NCBI GenBank assembly: GCA_016794365.1
Contig: JAEUKB010000075.1
Location: forward strand, 62,001-126,000
Source: Myxococcales bacterium
Lineage (GTDB): Bacteria > Myxococcota_A > Polyangia > Palsa-1104 > JAEUJZ01
DNA length: 64,000 bases
Direction of reading: 5' to 3'
In this document: one piece after another, positions 18,458 through 26,417 of the stretch
Position numbering within the stretch: the first letter of the stretch is position 1
Layout of the letters: each line of letters starts with the position of its first letter
The notes under the pieces: generated by a model
What the model saw: the letters and a program-made list of their open reading frames with translations, nothing else
Databases searched by the model: none
Told to the model about the DNA's origin: nothing
Program-made: the position numbers and the translations under genes

Positions 18458-19140
18458 GCACAGAGAAGAATTCGCCAATGCTCATGAAAGAGCATCGTAC
18501 CATTGGTTTGATACCTTGGGCTGCTGTAGCGTTTGTTGCTCCGCTACTGTTGTCATCTGTTGCGCTCGCTGGCGAATGTGAATCTATAGAGGAATATGCG
18601 ATTTCTTTAGACAAAAGCAGCAGTGCTGGAGACAATCCCGCACCACCGCCGGCTGGACAATATTCAGAGCCGTACAAAAGTTGCTTGAATTTAGCATTTC
18701 ACTATCACAATGAGATTGGCGCAGAGCATTTCAATTCCGACGCGCTGATTTCCTGCTACCAGCTCAACTGTTCTTTCAAAGGGAACATGGAGCTAGTTAT
18801 CCGTGATGCTTGCAAGGGCAATGGCAAAGGAACTGAGATTTGTTCCAAATGGGATCGTCTGCTTCTGCGCGGTGAAGGTGTCGCGTTGACCAAAGCGCGC
18901 AGGGCGGTTGGGGGCAGCTTGATTGGGATTGGAATCGCGAGCGTAGTCCTCGGCGCTGTTCACATGGCCTATCCGATCTTCAAGCTATCACTCACCAGCG
19001 ACGCGGCGGTGTGTGACAACTATGGTGTCCGAGTTGAATGCGAGGCTCATCCGTTGGGACTCGGGATCTCGCTGATCGGACTGGGCAGCATTTCCATTGG
19101 CTTTGGTGGTGCTGTTCTGACAGGAAAGCTTTCTGAGTAA
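18454..19140 (+). CDS. Exported two-helix membrane protein, module 3
   Basis: A 228-residue protein. The signal region is WAAVAFVAPLLLSSVALAG. A cysteine-containing domain follows (CESIEEYA, CLNLAFHYH, CYQLNCSF, DACKGNG, resembling a short repeat-type fold). Two membrane helices near 150-170 and 197-222 are separated by a loop. The architecture matches the proteins at 8619 and 12380, although sequence identity is low. It sits directly before an FG-GAP lipoprotein, as they do. Confidence 0.7.
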   Translation: MSTEKNSPMLMKEHRTIGLIPWAAVAFVAPLLLSSVALAGECESIEEYAISLDKSSSAGDNPAPPPAGQYSEPYKSCLNLAFHYHNEIGAEHFNSDALISCYQLNCSFKGNMELVIRDACKGNGKGTEICSKWDRLLLRGEGVALTKARRAVGGSLIGIGIASVVLGAVHMAYPIFKLSLTSDAAVCDNYGVRVECEAHPLGLGISLIGLGSISIGFGGAVLTGKLSE

Positions 19141-19171
19141 AGAGACATGTTCTAGTAAACTGGAGACAGCA

Positions 19172-20647
19172 ATGCGTGCATCGACATACAAACCTAAATT
19201 CTTGACAGTGCTATTTGTTGTTTTATCTGGCTGTTCATCTGTGTGTGAAGAGTATTCTGGAAAGCCACTCGGGTTTCGCTCTGAGTGTGGTGTGGCGAAC
19301 TGGGACATTGCCGCATCTTTGAGAAATGTAGATAATGATCTGGATGTGAGTCGATTTGATCTAAGACGCAAAGAACCAATACGCATCTCGCTAGATGTTC
19401 AAAATAAACTGTTGAATGCTAAGAGTGCGCTTGTAGAGCCACCCATTGTTGAAGCAGCACGAAACAATGGTCCGTTTGTGTCGGCATCGGTGACACCTGT
19501 CGAGTCTGGCAGAACGAGTTGGTATCGCGATTTTCTATTGCCTCCTCAAGAAAATGAGGAGCAGCTGGGGAAAATTGAGGTACGCGTATCGGTCAAAGAT
19601 CAGCCTGCACTCCCGATTCGCTCTGTGGGCCAGTATCGAGTATTCAGATCTCCTCGCCTTGATCAGTTTCAAGCGGTGTCTTATGCGTCAAATCCACTTG
19701 GGCCGACCCCGATTGTGGCGCGGACGAGCGTTCAGGTGGGCAGTCCCGTCGCTGGACCTGGAACGATCCTGATCACTGAGCAGTATATGTTTGGGATCGA
19801 TCCCCGTCGCTGGCTGGATCTATTTGCACCGGACCAGACGGGCACGCTGAACTACGATCAGTCATCAGCCGCCTGGAACAGCACCAAGTCCATGCTGGTA
19901 GAGCCGACGGATGCACAGCTTGTGCTGGCGTCGGGCGTGGTCTTTATGTATCGAACGGATGGAGTGACGCTGCGCAAAGATTTGGCGATGTTGCCCGTCG
20001 GTGGTGCGCGTAGCTCCGGTCTCAGCCGCGCCGAGCCGAACATTCCGGCGGATGGCCTGCGACTGGCAGGCTGCGCAGAGGACACGGTCCTGGCGCTGTC
20101 TCGTCCTGGCGCTGTGCTGTTCTTCCAGACCGATCCGAAGAACAGCATGAAGCCAGTGCGCTACCTGGATACACTTCCAGTGACTGGAGTTTCGGTGCTG
20201 GCCACCCGCGATGTCGCTGCTGCGATTCCTGCCAATACCTCGATCAAGTATTTTGCTGTCGTAGCAAACGGAACTGGGAGCCTTACCCTGGTGCGACTGA
20301 TTGGTTCAGGCGCCGATGCGAAAGTGGATACATCTACGTCGCTTGGCTCGGAGGTTACGGGGGGTCTTGCTGTGACCGCACTGGCGCTCGCTGACCTCGA
20401 CAGCGACGGACTGCAAGACATTGTCCTGGGCCGAGATGATGGCTCGATCGAGTGGTCTCCCCAGCTTCCTTCCAGCACCGAGGCACCAATCTTTGAGCGT
20501 GCTCAGCCACTTTCCTTGGCAAAGCCTCTGCCTGGGGGCTCCTATGCAACCGGCTTGTCGGTTGGGAACATAGTCGGAGACGCAGCTCCAGATCTTGCGG
20601 TTGCGACCAACAAGAGTCAGGTGTTCATCTATTCCAACCATCGGTAG
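19172..20647 (+). CDS. FG-GAP-type lipoprotein, module 3
   Basis: A 491-residue protein. Signal with lipobox VVLSGC near residue 20. GGAGA lies eight bases before the ATG. The C-terminal half contains an FG-GAP loop (LALADLDSDGLQDIVLGRDDGS near 395) and the ending VGNIVGDAAPDLAVATNKSQVFIY, which parallels the ending of the other two FG-GAP proteins (PELVVETDKAVHFF). It is longer and more diverged than they are. It follows the membrane protein by 31 bases. Confidence 0.75.
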   Translation: MRASTYKPKFLTVLFVVLSGCSSVCEEYSGKPLGFRSECGVANWDIAASLRNVDNDLDVSRFDLRRKEPIRISLDVQNKLLNAKSALVEPPIVEAARNNGPFVSASVTPVESGRTSWYRDFLLPPQENEEQLGKIEVRVSVKDQPALPIRSVGQYRVFRSPRLDQFQAVSYASNPLGPTPIVARTSVQVGSPVAGPGTILITEQYMFGIDPRRWLDLFAPDQTGTLNYDQSSAAWNSTKSMLVEPTDAQLVLASGVVFMYRTDGVTLRKDLAMLPVGGARSSGLSRAEPNIPADGLRLAGCAEDTVLALSRPGAVLFFQTDPKNSMKPVRYLDTLPVTGVSVLATRDVAAAIPANTSIKYFAVVANGTGSLTLVRLIGSGADAKVDTSTSLGSEVTGGLAVTALALADLDSDGLQDIVLGRDDGSIEWSPQLPSSTEAPIFERAQPLSLAKPLPGGSYATGLSVGNIVGDAAPDLAVATNKSQVFIYSNHR

Positions 20648-20730
20648 CCTCTTTGCAGCGATGGAACGGAGCATGCTGTCTGCTCGTGCTGCTTCACCTT
20701 CCTCCTTCATTGAAGTGGCTCTGTCTGTCT

Positions 20731-20818
20731 GACTCCTTTCCGACTCCTTTCCGACTCCTTTCCGACTCCTTTCCGACTCCTTCCCGGCTCCTTTCCGACT
20801 CCTTTCCGACTCCTGTTC
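20731..20818. repeat. 11-bp tandem array, 8 copies
   Basis: The unit is GACTCCTTTCC, with two variant copies; the last copy reads GACTCCTGTTC. The reverse complement of the array at 1401 has unit GATTCCTGTTC, one base different from this last copy. Both arrays have eight copies and stand before kinase genes, in opposite orientation. The rest of the gap 20648-21019 holds only the promoter candidate at 20904. Confidence 0.95.
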
Positions 20819-20903
20819 GCTTCGTGGATGACTTTCTCTCGCTGTCTGCGCTGGGTCTGTACGCTCTCTTTTGGATTGGAAATCGGATTCCGAAGTAGAG
20901 TTG

Positions 20904-20918
20904 TGGAACCGGGCTTGC
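20904..20918 (+). promoter_or_regulatory. Sigma-54 promoter candidate for the kinase at 21020
   Basis: TGGAACCGGGCTTGC has one mismatch in TGGCAC and a perfect TTGC, with correct spacing. Transcription near 20930 would leave a leader of about 90 bases. Confidence 0.5.
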
Positions 20919-21019
20919 TTCTCTGTACGTACACACTGTCCCGTCGAGAATATTGCGCTGCTGGCATTCCGAAGATTGGCCTTGCTCTTGCTTTACGCTC
21001 CCTCGCAAGGTGAGACAAT

Positions 21020-22669
21020 ATGAACACGCAGCCGTATGCTTCGCCGCTTGATTCATCGCGGTCAGAGCCTCCGTGTGGGAAGATCCTTCGGACTCGCTAT
21101 CGCTTGGATTCACTGCTGGGAAGGGGGGCGATGGGATCGGTGTATCGCGCGTGGGATCTGGACCGTCAGACAGACTGCGCGGTCAAGCTCCTGCAAGTGG
21201 AGAGCTCTGTTCGTGAAGCCGCGCTGATTCGCTTTCGTGATGAAGCGCGAATGGCTGCGCAGATCTTCCATCCACACGTTGTCGAGATCATGGATCACGG
21301 CGTCGAGACAGATGGCTCTCCGTTCATCGTGATGGAGCTTCTGCAAGGACAAGATCTGGATGCACTGCTGCGAACCGAAGTTCGACTTTCAATTGAGCAG
21401 ACACTGCAAATTGTGACCCAGACCGGAAGCGCGCTGCATGCCATCCATCAGGTAGGAATCGTCCACCGTGACATCAAGCCGCGTAACATTTTCTTGGTGC
21501 AGAGTCCGCGAGGACTGGATGGTTTTCAGGTCAAGGTGATCGACTTTGGGCTGGCCAAGCACATCTTCTCTCCGCCGGGTGGACGAGGCTCTGATGGACT
21601 CCTGATTGGGACTCCGGAGTACTTGCCTCCAGAAGCGTGGCGCGGGATCAGTGCGGAGGTCGATGAGCGTGCCGATCAGTGGGCGCTGGCGGTGCTGACG
21701 TTTCGTTTGCTGACCGGAAGACTGCCGTTTGAAAGTCATCTCAACACGATGCTTCTTGGTCGAGAAATCCTGAGCGGAGTCCCTCGACCGATTCATTCCT
21801 TCGCACCAGAGATTCCTGCGCATATGGCCAAAGCGATTGAGCGTGCGATGGCCAAAGACAAGTTGGAGCGCTTTGCTTCCATTCATGACTTTGTGCGCGC
21901 ACTCAGCAACTTGCCGCTCACCACCAACACCATCAGCACAGCAGGAACAGAGTTCATTCCCAAAGTCCGTGCGCCCCAGAATGCTGCCAGTTCGACTCCT
22001 GAAACACACCTTGCCAAGCGCGAGGAACCGACCAAGATCGTCGCTGCTCCCGAGATGACGATGCTCACAAAAGGGGTGGCTCCCGCTGGTACTGCGCTGC
22101 CATGGCTGTCACAGACATGTCTGCTTCCTTCTGCTTCTGCATCCACCGCGAACGGATCGATGCACGGTAGCATCTGGCAGGGAGCAACCAGTCTGCTTCC
22201 TTCCTTTGCACGGTTTGCGATGTCCGCAGTGCTTGGAGGTCTGGTCGCAATCACGATCTATGCAGGAACGCGCGATGTACGTAGCAGTCATGGTTCAGTC
22301 ACAGAGTCACTTGCATCGAATCAGCAGTGTACGCAACCTGCTGCAACCAGTGTCTCTGCACAGAGCACTCCTGTTGTGCATTCCCAGAGCGAGCGAGCGC
22401 TTGTACAGAGTCCTGCTGTCAGTGATTCGTTGCCAGCCGTCACGAAGGACAGAGCACACAGCACACAGAAGGAAGTCGCACAGTCCGTAGAGCGCAAGAC
22501 CCCCAAGTCTGTTGGTGCAGCGTCAACAGAAGCGCGCCCAAGTCGTCGCAACGGCGCTCATGTTACGCGGAGTCGTGAAACCGCTTCCACCAAAGTCGCA
22601 TCCTCTGAACATCCCAAAGCAGCTTCGGGCTCGACGACGAGCGCACCGTCACCGCAGCCGGTTCGATAG
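21020..22669 (+). CDS. Membrane-anchored Ser/Thr protein kinase, module 3
   Basis: A 549-residue protein. AAGGTGAG stands five bases before the ATG. Kinase domain about 25-290: GRGAMGSVYRA, AVKLL, HRDIKPRN, DFGLAK, GTPEYLPPE. A membrane helix follows near 395-415 (FAMSAVLGGLVAITIYAG), then a Ser/Thr/Ala-rich low-complexity tail without the paired-cysteine domain of modules 1 and 2. The last 107 bases overlap the end of the opposing kinase gene at 22563. Confidence 0.9.
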   Translation: MNTQPYASPLDSSRSEPPCGKILRTRYRLDSLLGRGAMGSVYRAWDLDRQTDCAVKLLQVESSVREAALIRFRDEARMAAQIFHPHVVEIMDHGVETDGSPFIVMELLQGQDLDALLRTEVRLSIEQTLQIVTQTGSALHAIHQVGIVHRDIKPRNIFLVQSPRGLDGFQVKVIDFGLAKHIFSPPGGRGSDGLLIGTPEYLPPEAWRGISAEVDERADQWALAVLTFRLLTGRLPFESHLNTMLLGREILSGVPRPIHSFAPEIPAHMAKAIERAMAKDKLERFASIHDFVRALSNLPLTTNTISTAGTEFIPKVRAPQNAASSTPETHLAKREEPTKIVAAPEMTMLTKGVAPAGTALPWLSQTCLLPSASASTANGSMHGSIWQGATSLLPSFARFAMSAVLGGLVAITIYAGTRDVRSSHGSVTESLASNQQCTQPAATSVSAQSTPVVHSQSERALVQSPAVSDSLPAVTKDRAHSTQKEVAQSVERKTPKSVGAASTEARPSRRNGAHVTRSRETASTKVASSEHPKAASGSTTSAPSPQPVR

Positions 22670-23669
22670 GCTGCGCGGTGATCTTGGTGACTTCTTGTCG
22701 AATCTTCTCTGTCTCTTGCTCTTCCATTTGCATGGCAACTACACCATCGGATCCAGCCTGCGACAGACTCGCTCTTTCCTTCGTTGCGTGAGTCATCGCA
22801 GAAGCAAGCTCGTGCGAGGTGATGTTGTAGACAAACTCAATGCTGTTCAGCCATGCAGTCCGCAGTGCTCGCGCATCGTTGTAGCGCAGTGCCTGCTGCG
22901 GATTTGTTGCCGTCGCAATCACATCCCAAATCTGGCCGGGCACATCTTTGCGATGCGTATCTGTTCCTGTCAGCGGATGTTCGAGACAGAGCATCACATA
23001 GGCCAGGACTCCGAGCGAAAAGACATCGCTGCTGGTTCCTACGTGCTCTGCGTCTCCGCTCAGCTGCTCAGGAGACATATATCCCGGCGTTCCGATGCAC
23101 TCTCCAGTCTGAGTATGAAGACGTTTGCCAATGCGTCCGATTCCGAAGTCGAGCACCTTGGCGGACAGACCCTGCAGCGGATCTTCATACAGCATGATGT
23201 TACGGGGATTGATGTCGCGGTGAATGATCGGAATCGCCAAGCGATGTGCTGCTCCGACGGCATCACAGATCTGTGCGAACAAGCGATAGACCGTAAATAG
23301 ATCGGGAAGTCGTCGCGCAGCTTGGTGCTCGTTGAGCCAAGCAGAGAGTGTCTTGGGAAAGTACTCCATCACCAGGAATGGCTGTCCCTCAAACACTCCT
23401 TCATCTAGAAGCTGCACCAGGTGCGGATGCTTGGGAAGATGCTTGAGGATCTGTAACTCACTGGCGAAGCGCTCGCGCTGATCGGCTCCCAGATCAGGAC
23501 GTGGAAACTTGATTGCAACGAGCGTCGGATTGTCCTGCTGTAGTGCGCGCCAGACCTGACCACATCCGCCTTCATCGATCGGGGCAAGCAGTGTGTAGCG
23601 CGCAGCGACGACAGCATCGGGCTGTATCGCGCCAAGGAGCTGAGGAATGCCTGGAACAGTCTGTGACAT
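22563..23669 (-). CDS. Ser/Thr protein kinase without an obvious membrane helix
   Basis: A 368-residue protein. Kinase domain about 24-275: a variant glycine loop DEGGCGQVWRA, AIKFP, HRDINPRN, DFGIGR, GTPGYMSPE. The tail of about 90 residues is Glu/Gln-rich and then Trp/Arg-rich, with no clear membrane helix, so it may be cytoplasmic. It runs towards the kinase at 21020 and shares 107 bases with it tail to tail. No sigma-54-like site was found upstream. Confidence 0.85.
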   Translation of the reverse strand: MSQTVPGIPQLLGAIQPDAVVAARYTLLAPIDEGGCGQVWRALQQDNPTLVAIKFPRPDLGADQRERFASELQILKHLPKHPHLVQLLDEGVFEGQPFLVMEYFPKTLSAWLNEHQAARRLPDLFTVYRLFAQICDAVGAAHRLAIPIIHRDINPRNIMLYEDPLQGLSAKVLDFGIGRIGKRLHTQTGECIGTPGYMSPEQLSGDAEHVGTSSDVFSLGVLAYVMLCLEHPLTGTDTHRKDVPGQIWDVIATATNPQQALRYNDARALRTAWLNSIEFVYNITSHELASAMTHATKERASLSQAGSDGVVAMQMEEQETEKIRQEVTKITAQPIEPAAVTVRSSSSPKLLWDVQRMRLWWKRFHDSA

Positions 23670-24062
23670 GACGCTGGCTGAGCAGATGAAGACCTAAAGC
23701 TCTCAATTGTAGTTTGACGTTCTCTATAGGTGAATTGTCAACTCATTTTTGAGTTCGGAATCGGGCTCGGTAGGGTAGGGAAGAGTGCAGAGGGAGGGGC
23801 GCGAAAAAGGAATCCGCAGTGTCACAAGGCTTCGTTTCCGTCGGAAAATCGATGCGCTTCACTCCTCCTAATGGCCGCGTGGCTGGTTCGTTTGAACGTG
23901 TGTCCTACGTGATGGCAAGCGCTGATACAGAGCCTGCGCAGACTCCGTGCGTGCGGCATACACATTGCTCTCTGTGCGCGCATCGCGAGCGGACAACCCT
24001 GTGCGGACCTCGCGGACAGAACACGGAAGGAATGCATCGCGAGTCCTTCCTGGGAGGCATTC
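23670..24062. other. Intergenic region between divergent kinase genes
   Basis: It contains the promoter candidate at 23954 and otherwise no convincing gene. Small open frames here lack ribosome-binding sites and recognisable sequence. Confidence 0.5.
23954..23968 (+). promoter_or_regulatory. Weak sigma-54 promoter candidate before the broken kinase gene
   Basis: CGGCATACACATTGC keeps GG, GC and the spacing, with TTGC intact but C for the first T. It lies about 95 bases before 24063. Confidence 0.35.
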
Positions 24063-24749
24063 ATGACCAAGACAATTCGAGCTTCACACAGCAAGTCGGT
24101 GGACGAAGATGCATGGATTGGCCAGATCGTTGACTGCTATCGACTGGCGCGCCGAATCGGCTGTGGTGCGATGGGCGTGGTGTACGAAGCCGTACATGTG
24201 AACCTGGGTCGGCGGTATGCACTCAAGCTCCTTCATTCCCATCTTCATGGGAATCAGCAAGCGGTCGCGCGCTTTGTTGCGGAAGGACAGACTGCGAATC
24301 GTCCTGCGATTCCTGGTGTCGTCGCGATTCATGATGTGAAGCGGTCCAAAGACGGACTCACCTACATCTTGATGGAATACTTGGACGGAGAGACGCTGGC
24401 GGCTCGCATCACGCGCGAGTTTGGACAGGTAGAGAGTCCGCAGTGGAACTCGTTTGGGGTCGAACAGCTCGCGGCTCCGCACTCTTCCTACGTCAACGTC
24501 AGCTTGATGCTGGCGCGCCAGATTGCATCCACCATGGAAGTCATCCACAAGAGCGGAGTGGTGCATCGTGACCTCAAGCCGGACAAGATTTTATCCGTCG
24601 AGACGTTGGATTCCGTTTCCCTGGCAGCGATGGATGCATCAGGGGAACGCTGTTTCGCAGGTGCGGTGTCTATTGTCTTGGCTGGGACAGCGTCTTTTGC
24701 AGAGAGCCATCTGCAATGGCGGCCTTGGTTAGCTCTTCTCCGCCGATGA
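24063..24749 (+). pseudogene. N-terminal fragment of a Ser/Thr protein kinase
   Basis: A strong GGGAGG stands six bases before the ATG. The 228-codon frame begins as a normal kinase (GCGAMGVVYEA near 35, ALKLL, LMEYLDG) and reaches the catalytic loop HRDLKPDK near 174. It then leaves the family: no DFG, activation loop or C-lobe follows, and the frame runs into the opposite-strand gene at 24670. The missing half is found at 25320-26369. The protein cannot be an active kinase alone. Confidence 0.8.
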
Positions 24750-25050
24750 GCTGTCCGCGCACAAAGACCTGCGGGAACGTCGGCCAGCCGCTCCACAGCT
24801 TGATGGCGAGCCGACGCTGCCAGCCCGACAAGTAGCTGCCGTATTCCAAGTAAGTAAAAGCGATCGATGCATCGCTTAGCGCTTTGCGGACCTTTTTTAC
24901 AAACGGATTCTGCGCCATGCCCACCACCACCACATCGTGGCGTGCGACAGCCTCGCTGACCTCACGCACGACATCGGGATGAAACGCGGACAGCTTGGTC
25001 AGCGCGTTTGGGGAGATTTTCTCGACGGGAAGCTGGGGACGAGTGCTCAT
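24670..25050 (-). CDS. Monothiol glutaredoxin-like protein lacking the active-site cysteine
   Basis: A 126-residue protein with the Grx4 fold signature WPTFPQVFVRGQLIGGEEL near 89 and a C-terminal helix. Where active members have CGFS, this protein reads QNPFVKK in VVVGMAQNPFVKKVRKAL, and it contains no cysteine at all. It therefore cannot act as a thiol redox enzyme or bind a cluster through that residue. It may be a binding-only relative. It lies on the opposite strand between the two halves of a kinase gene. Confidence 0.8.
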   Translation of the reverse strand: MSTRPQLPVEKISPNALTKLSAFHPDVVREVSEAVARHDVVVVGMAQNPFVKKVRKALSDASIAFTYLEYGSYLSGWQRRLAIKLWSGWPTFPQVFVRGQLIGGEELTKAAIADGSLQKTLSQPRQ

Positions 25051-25319
25051 GTTCTTTCCTTGCAGACCGGGTTAGGAAGCGATTGCGCAAGCTTACGCTA
25101 GGAATCCTGCCAGCTCTTCATGAAACCCTCTCTTTTGTTTGAGGAAGACAGAATCCACGCTGGGCATCTGAAGGATCAAGCGCAGCGCGAACAGGGGAGC
25201 GGATCCAAAGCGAAGACGAGACGACATCTCGCGTTCCCACGCACTTCCCAAGCGCATCAGCGATTCACAACATTCCGACGACAGACTGGGTCTGTGACAC
25301 AGAGCCGGAGAACATCTTT

Positions 25320-26369
25320 GTGGCGAAAGATCCGGATGCGGTGGGAGGCGAGCGGATCAAGATCCTCGACTTCGGAATTGCCAAAGTAGTCGATCCGGCT
25401 TCACAGACTCACAATGGTCCGCCGACGTGGGCTCCAACGATTCAGCCGACGGCAGTGGGAACTGTGCTAGGGACTCCTGCGTACATGCCGCCCGAGCAGT
25501 GGTATGGCAGCAGCCAAGCGGATGCGCGCTCTGATGTCTATTCGTGCGGTGCGATCTTTTACGAGATGATGAGCGGACGGCCTCCGTTTACGGCGTCGTT
25601 TATCGGGGAGCTGATGGAGCAGCACTTCTATCAGGAGCCCGCGTCGCTCAAGCAAGTTGCACCGTGGACTCCTGAAGAGTTCATCAGCTTGGTGCAGGAC
25701 ATGATGAGCAAGCTTCCTGCGAGTCGTCCCACCATGGCGCAGGTGGTCAGCAGACTTCAGGAGTTGCTTCGCATCCGTCGGGGCAGTAGTCTCCGTCCGC
25801 TGGATGAAGATCCCGATGGAACGATTCCGAGTCGCAAGATGGAGCCGTCTTCCCTGTGGATGCAGTTCCAGAATCAGCTGCTCACGGTGCGACGGCGCTG
25901 GCCGCAGCGGATGCTCCTTCTGTTGAAACAGATCAGCGCGCTGTGGTGGCTGCGCTGGGGCATGTTGGGAGCCTGTTCGATGGTCGTAATGGGTCTGCTG
26001 TGGTGGGTGCTGCGCGCACCCAATCCGCAGGACGTTCCGATTGTGACACACACGGAGTCCCCAACCATGATCGCTGTGTCGAGTACGCCTTCGTCCAAGC
26101 TGTATCTGTATGCTCCGGTGGAGCAGAGCTTCGACGGACTGCTACATCCCTACTGCGAGACGCCGTGTCAGGTACCGCTCGATCGTCTGACCAAAGAGAC
26201 ATCGATGATCTTGGTCAACGATGCCCGAAAGTCGGTCACCTTGAACAAGGCAGAGATGGCGAGAGCGGTCAGCCAGCAATCGATCAGCGTAGATCTGCCG
26301 CAGAAGGTGATCTTGCTACCGCCGAAGAAGCAGTGTTGGAATGGGAAGGGACGCTGTCAGACGCGCTGA
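25320..26369 (+). pseudogene. C-terminal fragment of a Ser/Thr protein kinase
   Basis: The frame resumes kinase sequence at EPENIFVAKDPDAVGG (about 25302) and continues with ILDFGIAK, a long activation segment, GTPAYMPPEQWYG and a complete C-lobe to about residue 155. A membrane helix near 225-245 (GACSMVVMGLLWWVL) and a short PEGA-like outer domain (CETPCQVPLDRL) follow. The ATP-binding lobe is absent. GTG 25320 is only the first possible start and has no support. Together with 24063-24749 it would make one ordinary membrane kinase. The stretch 25051-25300 shows no gene I can support. Confidence 0.8.
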
Positions 26370-26417
26370 TTCCGTCGGCGTCAGGGGTGACGGAATCACA
26401 TCGTTCAGGAGTCGCGT

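Noticed and set aside
22512..23300. 262-codon plus-strand frame opposite the kinase at 22563
   Set aside because: It is antisense to a kinase with all catalytic motifs and has no recognisable domain.
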